Assembly: GCA_963816955.1 (NCBI GenBank)
Contig: CAWFME010000011.1
Span: forward strand, 1 to 64,000
Direction of reading: 5' to 3'
Length of the DNA stretch: 64,000 bases
Origin: DATFQI01 sp963816955
Lineage (GTDB): Bacteria > Actinomycetota > Thermoleophilia > Solirubrobacterales > Solirubrobacteraceae
Of the stretch, positions 26,341-34,557 are shown in pieces. Each line of letters begins with the position of its first letter. Position 1 is the first letter of the stretch. Both the position numbers and the translations under genes were made by a program. Under the pieces are notes generated by a model. That model made no database searches and was not told where the DNA came from. It saw nothing but the letters and a program-made list of their open reading frames with translations.

Positions 26341-27062
26341 GTGCGATCCACGTCCACGGGGTCACGACGGAGGACGCGCGCGCCGCGATCGAGGGAGCCG
26401 GCGCGCGCGCCGTCGCCCACGGCGGGCTGGCCGCGGTCGTCACCGACGCCGCGGGCGAGACCCGCGCGGCCACGCTGATGCGCCGCCACTGGGACGTGCT
26501 CGAGGCGGTGGCCGCGACCGCTACTGTCGTGCCCGTGCAGTTCGGGACCGCGATGGCCGGCGAGGACGCCGTCGCCGCCGAGTTCCTGGCGCCGCGCCGG
26601 GAGCAGCTGCTGGCCCAGTCCGCCGCGCTCGACGGCAAGGTCCAGCTGTCCTTGAAGGGCAGCTACGACGAGGCGCAGCTGCTGCGCTCGGTCGTCGCGG
26701 GCTCGCCCGCCGTCGCGCGCCTGCGCGAGCAGGTCCGCGGCCTCTCGGAGGAGGCCGGTCGCTACGAGCGCATCCGGCTCGGCGAGCTCGTCGCCGCCGA
26801 GGTCGAGCGGATCCGCGAGAGTGACGCGCGCGTGCTGCACGAGCGGCTCGACCCGCTCGCCGTCGCGACGTGCCGCGAGACGGTCGGCGGCCTGCAGGCC
26901 GCCGTCAACTCGGCCTTCCTCGTCGAGCGCGCCCGGACGGCGGACTTCGCCCGCGCGGTCGACGCCGCCGCCGCGGAGCTCGAGGACCGCGTCGAGCTGC
27001 GGCTGCTCGGCCCGCTTCCGCCCTACAGCTTCGTCGCCGAGGAGGTGCCGGCGTGGGCCTGA
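26337..27062 (+). CDS. gvpF: Gas vesicle protein GvpF
   Basis: 241 residues from ATG 26337. GvpF/L family: two small alpha/beta domains, with VHGVTTEDARAAI at the start, MRRHWDVLEAVAATATVVPV and QFGTAMAGEDAVAAEFL (the conserved P-x-x-F/YGT region), and the terminal LGPLPPYSFV. GvpF binds GvpA and is needed for nucleation or shell assembly. It overlaps gvpA by 4 nt and gvpG by 10 nt, indicating strict co-translation. One of three F/L paralogues in the operon; the two others are at 27919 and 29072. Confidence 0.9.
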   Translation: MSAIHVHGVTTEDARAAIEGAGARAVAHGGLAAVVTDAAGETRAATLMRRHWDVLEAVAATATVVPVQFGTAMAGEDAVAAEFLAPRREQLLAQSAALDGKVQLSLKGSYDEAQLLRSVVAGSPAVARLREQVRGLSEEAGRYERIRLGELVAAEVERIRESDARVLHERLDPLAVATCRETVGGLQAAVNSAFLVERARTADFARAVDAAAAELEDRVELRLLGPLPPYSFVAEEVPAWA

Positions 27063-27286
27063 TCAGCGGCCTGCTCAAGCTCCCGCTCTCGCCCGTGCTC
27101 GGCACGGTGTGGATCGCCGAGCAGATCCAGGCGCAGGCGGAGGCCGAGTACTACGACGAGGGCGCGATCCAGGAGCAGCTGCGCGAGATCGACGCCGCGC
27201 GCCAGGCGGGCACGATCGACGAGGCCGACGCCGCTGCGGCAGAGGACGCGCTGATCGAGCGCCTGCTGGAGGGCCGCGCGCGATGA
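27053..27286 (+). CDS. gvpG: Gas vesicle protein GvpG
   Basis: 77 residues from GTG 27053, inside the end of gvpF. It has the family pattern: a hydrophobic N-terminus GLISGLLKLPLSPVLGTVWI followed by a coiled helix AEQIQAQAEAEYYDEGAIQE and QLREIDAARQAGTIDEADAA. GvpG is an accessory assembly protein that interacts with GvpF/L and GvpA. The stop overlaps the gvpO start (ATGA). Length is normal for the family. Confidence 0.9.
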   Translation: MGLISGLLKLPLSPVLGTVWIAEQIQAQAEAEYYDEGAIQEQLREIDAARQAGTIDEADAAAAEDALIERLLEGRAR

Positions 27287-27561
27287 GCGGGGACGGCACG
27301 GCCAACATCTCGGCCCGCGAGCTGGGGCTCGAGGCGAAGGCGACCCTGAAGGACATGACGGAGTTCGACGCCGAGACCGTCAGCGCGCTGCAGTGGGACG
27401 GCGAGAGCTGGCTGGTCAGCGTCGAGGTCTGCGAGCTCACGCGGATCCCGAACACGACCGACGTGATGGCGACCTACGTCGTCCAGCTCGACGACGGCGG
27501 CGGGCTGCTCGGCTACAAGCGCGAGCGCCGCTACCTGCGCGGGGAGGCGGAGAGCCGATGA
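27283..27561 (+). CDS. gvpO: Gas vesicle protein GvpO
   Basis: 92 residues from ATG 27283. Recognised by GESWLVSVEVCELTRIPNTT and DVMATYVVQLDDGGGLLGYK, ending RERRYLRGE. GvpO is an essential accessory protein in haloarchaeal and actinobacterial clusters, with a role in assembly or expression. In Streptomyces it usually leads the cluster; here it lies inside, between gvpG and gvpJ. It overlaps both neighbours by 4 nt. The N-terminus is short compared with haloarchaeal GvpO. Confidence 0.88.
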   Translation: MSGDGTANISARELGLEAKATLKDMTEFDAETVSALQWDGESWLVSVEVCELTRIPNTTDVMATYVVQLDDGGGLLGYKRERRYLRGEAESR

Positions 27562-27929
27562 GCTCCGCTCCCCTCGGCGCGCGCGGGAGCGCCGGCCTTT
27601 CCGGTCGCCCCGAGTCCACGGCCAGCCTCGCGGACATCCTCGAGCGGGTGCTCGACAAGGGCATCGTCATCGCGGGTGACATCCAGATCAACCTGCTCGA
27701 CATCGAGCTGCTGACGATCAAGCTCCGCCTGCTCGTCGCGTCCGTCGACAAGGCGCGCGAGATGGGCATCGACTGGTGGGAGGGCGACCCGTCGCTGCAG
27801 CGGGTCGACGACCAGGACGCCGTCGGGAACGGCGAGGGCATCAAGGAGCTCGAGCGCGAGAACCAGGAGCTGCGCGAGCGGCTGGACCGGCTCGAGCGGC
27901 TGATCGGCGAGGGCGGCCGTGGCGGATGA
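27558..27929 (+). CDS. gvpJ: Gas vesicle protein GvpJ (GvpA family)
   Basis: 123 residues from ATG 27558. GvpA-family core with J-type residues: ASLADILERVLDKGIVIAGD, IQINLLDIELLTIKLRLLVA and SVDKAREMGIDWWEGDPSL; the IDWWE motif after the core is typical of GvpJ/GvpM. The tail is a heptad-like coiled coil (ERENQELRERLDRLERLI). GvpJ is a minor shell component thought to cap or nucleate the vesicle tips. The stop overlaps the gvpL-like gene by 11 nt. Confidence 0.9.
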   Translation: MSSAPLGARGSAGLSGRPESTASLADILERVLDKGIVIAGDIQINLLDIELLTIKLRLLVASVDKAREMGIDWWEGDPSLQRVDDQDAVGNGEGIKELERENQELRERLDRLERLIGEGGRGG

Positions 27930-28899
27930 GCTCGACCGCTGGGCCGCGAGCCGGGCCGGCGAGCTGATCGCGCGCGCGGAGGCCGAGGCGGTCGCCGAGC
28001 TGAAGGCCGCGCTGCTGCGCGCCGCGGCGGGGGCGCCCGCGGAACCGGCGTCCGCGCCGTCCGAGCCCGTGCCCGCCGCGGCGCCGCCCCCGCCCGCCGC
28101 GGCGGCGCCGCCGTCCGGGCACGCGCTGTGGGCGTACTGCGTCGCCCGCGACCACGCGGCGCTCCCCGGCGCCGCGCCAGGCGTGCATCCTGACGGCGAG
28201 CCGGCCTGGCTGCGCGACGGCGGCCTGGCGGTGCTCTGCAGCCGCGTGCCGCTGGCGGAGTTCGGCGAGGAGCCGCTCAAGCGCAACCTCAACGACCTGC
28301 CGTGGCTCGAGCGCACCGCGCGCGCCCACGAGGCGACGATCGCCGCGGCCTTCGGGGCGACCGACGTCGTGCCGCTGCGGCTGTGCACGCTGTTCGCCGG
28401 CGAGGAGGGCGCGCGGCGGATGCTCGCCGACCGCCGTGAGGCGCTCGCCGAGGCGCTCGAGGCGCTGGCCGGCCGCGAGGAGTGGTCCGTGAAGCTGCTC
28501 GTCGACCGCGATGCGCTCGCCGAGGGCGTGCGCGAGCCCGAGGACGCCGGCGGCGAGGCCGCCGCGGCGGGCAGCGGCGCCGCCTACCTGCTGCAGCGGC
28601 GCGATGAGCGCCGCCTGCGCGAGGCCGTCGACGATCGTGCGGCATCGCTCGCCGAGGACGTCCACGCGCGGCTGCAGGAGCGGGCCGTGGACGCCCGCGT
28701 GCGGCCGGCGCAGAACCGCGAGCTGTCCCGCCACGAGGGCGAGATGGTCCTCAACGGCGCCTACCTGGTCGAGCGCGAGCAGGCGGACGGCCTGCGCGAG
28801 CTCGTCGCCGAGCTCGAGCAGCGCCACCGCGCGCTCGGCGCCCGGATCGCGCTCGGCGGCCCGTTCCCGGCGTACTCGTTCGTCCCGGAGGCGGAGTGA
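27919..28899 (+). CDS. gvpL: Gas vesicle protein GvpL/GvpF with N-terminal extension
   Basis: 326 residues from GTG 27919, about 70 longer than usual. Residues 1-35 form a charged helix (ELDRWAASRAGELIARAEAE) and residues 36-66 a Pro/Ala linker, resembling GvpS/T-type helical pieces fused in front. From residue 67 it is a standard GvpF/L: LWAYCVARDHAALPGAAPGV, WLERTARAHEATIAAAFGAT with DVVPLRLCTLF, WSVKLLVDRDALAEGV and the terminal FPAYSFVPE. Role: assembly of the GvpA shell. The C-terminal stop overlaps the next start by 4 nt. Confidence 0.88.
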   Translation: MADELDRWAASRAGELIARAEAEAVAELKAALLRAAAGAPAEPASAPSEPVPAAAPPPPAAAAPPSGHALWAYCVARDHAALPGAAPGVHPDGEPAWLRDGGLAVLCSRVPLAEFGEEPLKRNLNDLPWLERTARAHEATIAAAFGATDVVPLRLCTLFAGEEGARRMLADRREALAEALEALAGREEWSVKLLVDRDALAEGVREPEDAGGEAAAAGSGAAYLLQRRDERRLREAVDDRAASLAEDVHARLQERAVDARVRPAQNRELSRHEGEMVLNGAYLVEREQADGLRELVAELEQRHRALGARIALGGPFPAYSFVPEAE

Positions 28900-29075
28900 G
28901 CGCGATCGCCGAGCGCGACGTCGCGCTGGTCGACCTGATCGACCGCCTGCTCGGGGGCGGCGTGGTGATCGCGGGCGAGATCACGCTGGCCGTCGCCGAC
29001 GTCGACCTGGTGCACGTCTCGCTGCGCGCGCTCGTGAGCTCCGTCGCCACGGCCCAGCCGCAGGACGACGCGTGA
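28896..29075 (+). CDS. Small GvpA-family protein (GvpS/GvpM-like)
   Basis: 59 residues from GTG 28896, below the size of most gene calls and easily missed. The sequence VALVDLIDRLLGGGVVIAGE followed by ITLAVADVDLVHVSLRALVS is a GvpA-type core, shortened and without the SVDTYLRxAE helix consensus. Streptomyces clusters carry an equivalent small gvpS between gvpL and gvpK, which fits the position. It overlaps both neighbours by 4 nt. Probably a minor shell or tip protein. Confidence 0.85.
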   Translation: MSAIAERDVALVDLIDRLLGGGVVIAGEITLAVADVDLVHVSLRALVSSVATAQPQDDA

Positions 29076-29647
29076 TCGAGCTGCTGGCCATCACCGACGA
29101 CGCCACCCCGCCGCAGCCGCCGCTGCGCCTCGTGCCGGCCGGCCGCGTGAGCGTGCTCGTGACGCCCGCGGACGACGGCGGAGAGCGGGCGGCCGGCGCC
29201 GAGCCCGCGGCCGACGCCGAGGCCCTGTGGCGGCGCGAGTCGCTGCTCGAGGAGCTCATGCGCGAGCGCGCGCTGCTGCCCGTGCGCTACGGCACCCGCG
29301 TCGCCGACGAAGCGGCCGCCGCCGCGGCCGTGGCGCCGCGCGACGCGGAGCTGGCCGCCGCGCTGGACCGGGTGCGCGGCGCGGTCGAGGTCTCCGTCCG
29401 CGCGGTCGCCCCCGACCGCGCCGTCACGGACGCGCCCGAGGCGGTGCACGAGCGGCTGTCCGCCGCCGCGCGCGAGCACGCGCGCCTGGACGGTCCAGAG
29501 CCGCTGCGCGCCGCCTACCTCGTCGACACCGCCGCGGTCGACGGCTTCGTCGCGACCGTGCGCGAGCTCCAGCACGAGCACCCCGGCCTGAGCATCCTCT
29601 GCACGGGGCCGTGGCCGCCGTACTCCTTCGCGGAGGCGCCGGCGTGA
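29072..29647 (+). CDS. Third GvpF/L-family gas vesicle protein
   Basis: 191 residues from GTG 29072; the shortest of the three F/L paralogues. It keeps the family features: RRESLLEELMRERALLPVRY with GTRVADE, VRGAVEVSVRAVAPDRAVTD, AAYLVDTAAVDGFVATVREL and the terminal GPWPPYSFAE. The first strand region is reduced, and residues 31-50 are Ala/Glu-rich. Having several F/L proteins is normal; they form part of the assembly machinery and interact with GvpA. Overlaps its neighbours by 4 nt. Confidence 0.85.
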   Translation: MIELLAITDDATPPQPPLRLVPAGRVSVLVTPADDGGERAAGAEPAADAEALWRRESLLEELMRERALLPVRYGTRVADEAAAAAAVAPRDAELAAALDRVRGAVEVSVRAVAPDRAVTDAPEAVHERLSAAAREHARLDGPEPLRAAYLVDTAAVDGFVATVRELQHEHPGLSILCTGPWPPYSFAEAPA

Positions 29648-29994
29648 GCCGCGACAAGGTGCTCGCCGGACCGCTGGACGGCGACCTCGACCCGTTCGCG
29701 CGCCCGCGGCCCGAGTTCGGGAACGCGCTCAGCCGCCGGATCGACGCCGACCCGGAGTCGGTCGCGCAGGGCCTCGCGCAGCTCGTGCTCACGATCGTCG
29801 AGCTGCTGCGGCAGCTGATGGAGCGCCAAGCGCTGCGCCGGATCGACGGCGGCGGGCTCACGGAGGAGCAGGTCGAGCGCCTGGGGCGGACGTTCATGGA
29901 GCTCGACAACCGCATGGAGGAGCTGCGCGAGCAGTTCGGCCTCGAGCCCGAGGACCTCAACCTCGATCTCGGCCCGCTCGGCCGGCTCCTCTAG
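29644..29994 (+). CDS. gvpK: Gas vesicle protein GvpK
   Basis: 116 residues from GTG 29644, last gene of the operon. Core RRIDADPESVAQGLAQLVLT followed by IVELLRQLMERQALRRIDGG and LTEEQVERLGRTFMELDNRM matches GvpK, an all-helical accessory protein with coiled-coil character. The tail EDLNLDLGPLGRLL is conserved. It ends in CTAG, which also serves as the stop of the converging histidine kinase gene, so the two genes overlap by 4 nt. No terminator is possible between them except inside coding DNA. Confidence 0.92.
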   Translation: MSRDKVLAGPLDGDLDPFARPRPEFGNALSRRIDADPESVAQGLAQLVLTIVELLRQLMERQALRRIDGGGLTEEQVERLGRTFMELDNRMEELREQFGLEPEDLNLDLGPLGRLL

Positions 29995-31550
29995 AGCGGC
30001 AGGCTCGCGGCGATCACGGTGCCGCTGCCCGGCGGGCTGGCGATCCCGAGCGTCCCGCCGGCCGCCTCGGCGCGGTCGCGCAGGCCGAGCAGCCCGGTGC
30101 CGGCCGCCGCGTCGGCCCCGCCCTTGCCGTCGTCGGCGATCTCGACGCGCAGCAGCGCGCCCTCGCGGCGGACCGCGACCCGCGCGCCGGACGCCTCGGA
30201 GTGGCGCGCGACGTTGGTCAGCGCCTCGGCGGCGATGTAGTACGCGGTCGCCTCGACGTCGGCCGGCGGGCGCTCCTCGAGCTCCACGTCGATGTCGACG
30301 GGCACGGGCAGCCGCGCCGTGAGCGCCTCGAGCGCCCGCAGCAGGCCGTGGTCGCTGAGCACCGCGGGGTGCAGGCCGCGCGCGATCTCGCGCAGCTCCG
30401 CGAGCCCGGTGTCGAGCTCGCGCGAGGCGTCGTCGAGCAGCTTGGCCGCCGCCTCCTGACCCTCGCCGAGCTTGGCGCGGGCGAGCCGCAGCATCAGCGC
30501 CACGGAGACGAGCCGCTGCTGCGCGCCGTCGTGGAGGTTGCGCTCCAGCCGGCGCCGCTGCTCGTCGCCCGCGCGGACGACGCGCGCGCGGGACGCGGTG
30601 AGGTCCTCCCGCGCCTGCGCGCTGGCCACGGCGAGCGAGGCGAGCTCGCAGAACGCGCCGAGCCGGTTCTCGGAGTCGGGCGGGAGCTGGTCCTCGCTGG
30701 CGATCGCGACCGCTCCCCACAACGCGCCGGCGACCACGATCGGCGCCGCGGCGGTCGAGCGGTAGCCCGTGCGGAACATCGCCTCCCTGACCTCGCCGGT
30801 CAGGCCGCCCCAGTCGTCGATCCGGGCCGGGGCGGCCGTGTGGCGCACGCGCGCCAGCGCAGAGTCCTCGTCGGCGCGGATCCGCTCGCCGACCCGGAAG
30901 ACGTCGATGTTGTCGCGGTTGTGGCGGCCGAGCACCGTCGCGGTGCCGTCGCCCTCGTAGCGCACGACGGTCGAGGCGTTGACCTCGAGCACCCGCGCGC
31001 AGCCCTCCGAGACGGCGGTGAACACGCGGTCCGGGCTGACCTCGGAGGCCACGAGCGTCGCGACCCGCCGCAGGGCGCGCTGCTCCGTGGCCAGCCGCCC
31101 GATCTCGGCGAGCTTCTCGCCGGGGTCGGAGGCGAGCGCGCCCTCGACGTCGCGGCTCGGGCTCTCGCGGTCGGTCAGGTCGATGCCGGTGGTCACGAGC
31201 GCCGCCGGCGCGCCGCCCGGGCCGGGCATGGGGTGGTTGGACCAGGCGATCAGCCGCATCCGCCCGTGCTTGGTCCGCCAGTGGCCGACCTGCGGGCTCG
31301 GCGTCCCCGTCCGCCAGACGAACGTGAGGAACTCCCCGAACGCCTCGCGCTCCTCGTGCGGGATCACGACCTCGCGCGCGTCGCGGCCGATCACCTCGTC
31401 GCGGGAGTAGCCGGTCGCGCGCTCGCAGGCCTCGTTGAACAGCAGGATGCGCCCGTCGCGGTCGAGCACGCAGACCAGCGACTGCGTCGTCTCGGTGAGG
31501 ATCCGGGCGAAGGACTCGCCGACCTCGAACGCCCCTCGCGGCTTTTCCAT
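29991..31550 (-). CDS. PAS-GAF sensor histidine kinase (NarL-type two-component family)
   Basis: 519 residues from ATG 31550. Order: PAS domain (residues 12-130: QSLVCVLDRDGRILLFNEAC, ERATGYSRDEVIGRDAREVV), linker, GAF domain (about 165-325: TLVASEVSPDRVFTAVSEGC, AAPIVVAGALWGAVAIASED), HisKA_3 dimerisation helix with the phosphorylatable His (RRRLERNLHDGAQQRLVSVA), and HATPase_c (AYYIAAEALTNVARHSEASG, VEIADDGKGG, GTGLLGLRDRAEAAGG). No membrane segments, so it is a cytoplasmic sensor. The matching response regulator is not in the window. Its overlap with gvpK raises, but does not show, a link to gas vesicle control. Confidence 0.88.
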   Translation of the reverse strand: MEKPRGAFEVGESFARILTETTQSLVCVLDRDGRILLFNEACERATGYSRDEVIGRDAREVVIPHEEREAFGEFLTFVWRTGTPSPQVGHWRTKHGRMRLIAWSNHPMPGPGGAPAALVTTGIDLTDRESPSRDVEGALASDPGEKLAEIGRLATEQRALRRVATLVASEVSPDRVFTAVSEGCARVLEVNASTVVRYEGDGTATVLGRHNRDNIDVFRVGERIRADEDSALARVRHTAAPARIDDWGGLTGEVREAMFRTGYRSTAAAPIVVAGALWGAVAIASEDQLPPDSENRLGAFCELASLAVASAQAREDLTASRARVVRAGDEQRRRLERNLHDGAQQRLVSVALMLRLARAKLGEGQEAAAKLLDDASRELDTGLAELREIARGLHPAVLSDHGLLRALEALTARLPVPVDIDVELEERPPADVEATAYYIAAEALTNVARHSEASGARVAVRREGALLRVEIADDGKGGADAAAGTGLLGLRDRAEAAGGTLGIASPPGSGTVIAASLPL

Positions 31551-32094
31551 GCGCCGCGTGAGGGTAGAACAGGCGCCCGCATCACCGGCGCTTGCCGGGG
31601 TCGGCCGTCGTCGCGTCCTCCTGGAGCGGCGACTCGCAAGCTCGCGCCTGAGTGCTCCAGGAGCACGCGCCGCGGCCGCCAATCGGAGCCCCCGGAGGCC
31701 ACCCGTCACGTACGCCACCCTCGTTGACGGCCTCGGTGGGGACAGCTACCGACAGGCGCCTGGGCCGTCTGCTCTATGCGGGGTCGCGATCTTCGCCCTT
31801 CGGTCCCGAGGATCCGTGCCGGCCACCGCCGGCGCCACAGGCGGGCCCGGCTCAACGATCGCTGCTCCGCGGACGGTTCGCGAGACCTTGAATTACCGGC
31901 GACGAATGGGTCGGGCTGCTGCCTTTCGCGCTAAGCGACACTCTGCGGGCGGCAGGTCGCAGTGCCCTGGCAAGCGATAGCGAAGCCCCGGCCGGGGAGG
32001 AAGATGCGCTAAGCCTCAGGCGCGAGGCGGGAGCTTGGCGGCAGACGGCAATGCGTCGGGGTAGAGCACTCAAAGCGAGAAACGGGGGCAAGCG
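31551..32094. other. Intergenic region with a diverged repeat copy
   Basis: About 540 bp without a convincing gene; ORFs here have scattered codon use and no family features. The part 31921-31980 contains GCGCTAAGCGACACTCTGC and AAGCGATAG, matching the intergenic repeats near 33135 and 34558. The GC content falls here and stays lower to about 35.8 kb. The promoter of the aldo/keto reductase must lie in the last 100 bp, where GGGGGCAAGCG precedes ATG 32095. Confidence 0.5.
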
Positions 32095-33117
32095 ATGGAG
32101 CACCGCCAGTTGGGACGCACCGGTGTCTCGGTCAGCAAGTTCTGTCTCGGCGCGATGATGTTCGGCGCGTGGGGCAACCCGGACCACGACGAGTCGATCC
32201 GGATCATCCACACGGCGCTCGACGCCGGCATCAACTTCATCGACACCGCCGACGTCTACGGGCAGGGGGAGTCGGAGGAGATCGTCGGGAAGGCGCTCGC
32301 CAGCGGCCGCCGCGACAACGTCATCCTCGCCACCAAATTCCACAACGCGATGGGCGAGGACCCCAACCAACAGGGCAACTCACGCCGCTGGATCACCCGG
32401 GCGGTAGAGGACTCGCTGCGGCGCTTGGGCACCGACTGGATCGATCTCTACCAGGTGCACCGCATCGATCCGCGCACGGACATCGAGGAGACGCTGTCGG
32501 CGCTCAGCGACCTCGTGCACCAGGGCAAGGTCCGCTACATCGGCACGTCCACCTTTCCCGCCAGCCACATCGTCGAGGCGCAATGGGTCGCGCGCGACCG
32601 CCACTTCGAGCGGTTCGTCAGCGAGCAGCCGCCGTACTCGATCCTCGTCCGCGCCGTCGAAGCTGACGTCCTGCCCACATGCTCGCGGTACGGCATGGGC
32701 GTCATGTCCTACAGCCCGCTAACCGGCGGCTGGCTATCAGGCCGCTGGCGCAAGGACACCGGCCAGCAGTCCTCCTCCCGCGCCTCCCGGCTGCCCGAGC
32801 GCTTCGACCTCGCGAACCCCTTCAACCAGCGCAAGCTCGACGCCGTCGAGGAGCTCGCGCAGCTCGCCGAGCAGACGGGCATCACGCTCATCCAGCTTGC
32901 GATCGCGTTCGTGCTCAACCATCCCGCGATCACTGCAGCGCTGATCGGTCCTCGCACGATGGAGCAGCTCGAAAGCCAGCTCACTGCAGCCGACGTCGTC
33001 CTCGACGCGGCAGTGCTGGACCGCATCGACGAGATCGTCTCGCCCGGCACGACGCTCAACCCGGCCGACAACTCCTTCGACAACCCGGCGCTCGAATCGG
33101 CCGCCCGGCGACGCTAG
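32095..33117 (+). CDS. Aldo/keto reductase
   Basis: 340 residues from ATG 32095. TIM-barrel AKR with the full tetrad: Asp50 and Tyr55 in FIDTADVYGQGES, Lys81 in LATKFHNAMG, His122 in DLYQVHRIDP. The C-terminal NADPH-binding region (AITAALIGPRTMEQLESQL) is complete. The sequence is nearest to the YajO/Mgs-type open-chain aldehyde reductases; substrate unknown. It is followed by a copy of the intergenic repeat and stands alone. Codon use is slightly less GC-biased than the flanking core genes. Confidence 0.88.
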   Translation: MEHRQLGRTGVSVSKFCLGAMMFGAWGNPDHDESIRIIHTALDAGINFIDTADVYGQGESEEIVGKALASGRRDNVILATKFHNAMGEDPNQQGNSRRWITRAVEDSLRRLGTDWIDLYQVHRIDPRTDIEETLSALSDLVHQGKVRYIGTSTFPASHIVEAQWVARDRHFERFVSEQPPYSILVRAVEADVLPTCSRYGMGVMSYSPLTGGWLSGRWRKDTGQQSSSRASRLPERFDLANPFNQRKLDAVEELAQLAEQTGITLIQLAIAFVLNHPAITAALIGPRTMEQLESQLTAADVVLDAAVLDRIDEIVSPGTTLNPADNSFDNPALESAARRR

Positions 33118-33134
33118 CTCTGGACGTCGCGCGA

Positions 33135-33213
33135 CTGCCGCGTTGAGGCATCTGCGATAGCGCGGGGCCGCTCGCCGAGAGTGCTCCTCGTCGCGCAAAG
33201 CGATAGTCCACGC
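33135..33213. repeat. Interspersed intergenic repeat, copy A
   Basis: About 79 bp after the reductase gene, sharing TTGAGGCA, GCGATAGCGCG, GCTCGCCG and AGTGCTCCTCGT in the same order with copy B at 34558. The two are about three quarters identical by eye. It lies 17 bp after a stop codon. Function unknown; it could be a non-autonomous mobile element or a structured RNA. Confidence 0.5.
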
Positions 33214-33258
33214 GCGCACCCCCGCACCGTCGCATCCAGGCAAAAGGGATATCGCTGA

Positions 33259-33513
33259 CTAGCGAGTGCGCCCGAACAGCTTCGCCATGAGCACCCGAGA
33301 GTCGAAGAGCCAATGCCGCTCCCCGTAGCGGTCGAAGGCTCGAGGCAGCCACCGCGCGACGGCGATACCCGCGAGGACGCCTGGAAGGAGCGGGAGCGTC
33401 GCGAGCCACTGCCCTTCGATGAAGCCGTAATACGCCACCTGGATCAGGGCGAACGCTGCAAGGGCAAGGCAGAGCCACCTGGTCGCGCGAACCTGCTTCG
33501 CCTTCCGTGACAT
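33259..33513 (-). CDS. Small membrane protein of unknown function
   Basis: 84 residues from ATG 33513. Basic N-terminus (SRKAKQVRATR), then two hydrophobic helices (WLCLALAAFALIQVAYYGFI and LATLPLLPGVLAGIAVARWL) and a basic C-terminus (VLMAKLFGRTR). Topology suggests an inner-membrane hairpin with both ends inside. No family recognised. Flanked by the repeat on one side and the divergent hydrolase gene on the other (102 bp apart). Confidence 0.55.
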   Translation of the reverse strand: MSRKAKQVRATRWLCLALAAFALIQVAYYGFIEGQWLATLPLLPGVLAGIAVARWLPRAFDRYGERHWLFDSRVLMAKLFGRTR

Positions 33514-33615
33514 TCCAGAAGGATGCCACTGTCGGCTGGCGCTGGTTCAGAAGCACGTGGAGCGGCGGGGCGCCTCTCAGCGCCTTGGTGAGCGCGTCGC
33601 TTACGATCGCGCACG

Positions 33616-34542
33616 ATGACTCCTCAACGTCGCGACGTGTTGTTTTCCTCCGGCGATGAGCGCTGCCACGCGTGGCTTTATCTCCCCGATGCCGGCCCGA
33701 CGAGATCTGAACCTCCTCCTGTGATCGTCATGGCTCACGGTTTGGGGGCAGTGAAGGCGTTGCGGTTGGGCGGATTCGCGGAGCGATTCCAAGCTGCGGG
33801 ATATGCGTGCCTGGTGTTCGATTACCGCCATTTCGGCGACAGCGGCGGAGAGCCACGAGAGATGCTGAGCATCCGCCGACAACGTGAGGATTGGCGCGCT
33901 GCACTCCAGTTCGCGCGCACGCTTCCCGAGGTCGACGGTAACCGGGTTGTCTTGTGGGGGACCTCGTTCGCCGGGGGACACGTGGTAGCCACGGCCGCCG
34001 CAGCCGCCGACGGTGAGATCGTCGCTGCGGTCGTGCAGTGCCCGTTCACGGATGGGCGCGCCTCATCCCGCCAGATCTCGGCTGCGGGCAAGCTGCGTCT
34101 TGGGGTCGCCGCCGCAAAGGACAACTTCGCGCGGATCGCAGGGCGTCCGCCGGTGCGGGTGAAGGTCGCTGCGCGCCCCGGAGAGACGGGCCTCATGGAC
34201 GCGCCTGACGTCATCGACGGGGTGCTGCGACTTCTCGCGGCGTCAGGTATCCAAGAGGAGGACTACCGCAACGAAGTCCCCGCGAGAGTCGCGCTGGAGA
34301 TCCCGCTCGCGGCGCCAGGGCGTTCGGCAAGCAAGATCCGCTGCCCCATCCTGTTCTGCGTCTGCGACAACGACACCGTCGCACCGGCCAAAGCCACTTT
34401 GCGTCATGCCGCGAAGGCTCCGCGAGGTCAGGTCCGGCGGTACCCGGTCGGCCACTTCGACATCTACGTCGGCGAGCAGTTTGAGCAGGTAGTCGCCGAC
34501 CAGCTTGCGTTCCTCCGCGAACACGTCCCACCCGACGCCTGA
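33616..34542 (+). CDS. Alpha/beta hydrolase
   Basis: 308 residues from ATG 33616. Alpha/beta hydrolase fold with the oxyanion region VIVMAHGLGAVKAL, the nucleophile elbow in VVLWGTSFAGGHV (Ser117), the acid in ILFCVCDNDTVAPAKA and the catalytic His in RRYPVGHFDIYV. The layout matches the dienelactone hydrolase/acetyl xylan esterase-like serine hydrolases of this length. Substrate unknown. Codon use has more A/T at third positions than the window average, consistent with recent acquisition. Flanked on both sides by copies of the intergenic repeat. Confidence 0.85.
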   Translation: MTPQRRDVLFSSGDERCHAWLYLPDAGPTRSEPPPVIVMAHGLGAVKALRLGGFAERFQAAGYACLVFDYRHFGDSGGEPREMLSIRRQREDWRAALQFARTLPEVDGNRVVLWGTSFAGGHVVATAAAAADGEIVAAVVQCPFTDGRASSRQISAAGKLRLGVAAAKDNFARIAGRPPVRVKVAARPGETGLMDAPDVIDGVLRLLAASGIQEEDYRNEVPARVALEIPLAAPGRSASKIRCPILFCVCDNDTVAPAKATLRHAAKAPRGQVRRYPVGHFDIYVGEQFEQVVADQLAFLREHVPPDA

Positions 34543-34557
34543 CCCGGCGGCGCGCTA

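Noticed and set aside
31852..32370. Minus-strand ORF overlapping the aldo/keto reductase
   Set aside because: It is antisense to a well-conserved enzyme gene and covers repeat DNA upstream.
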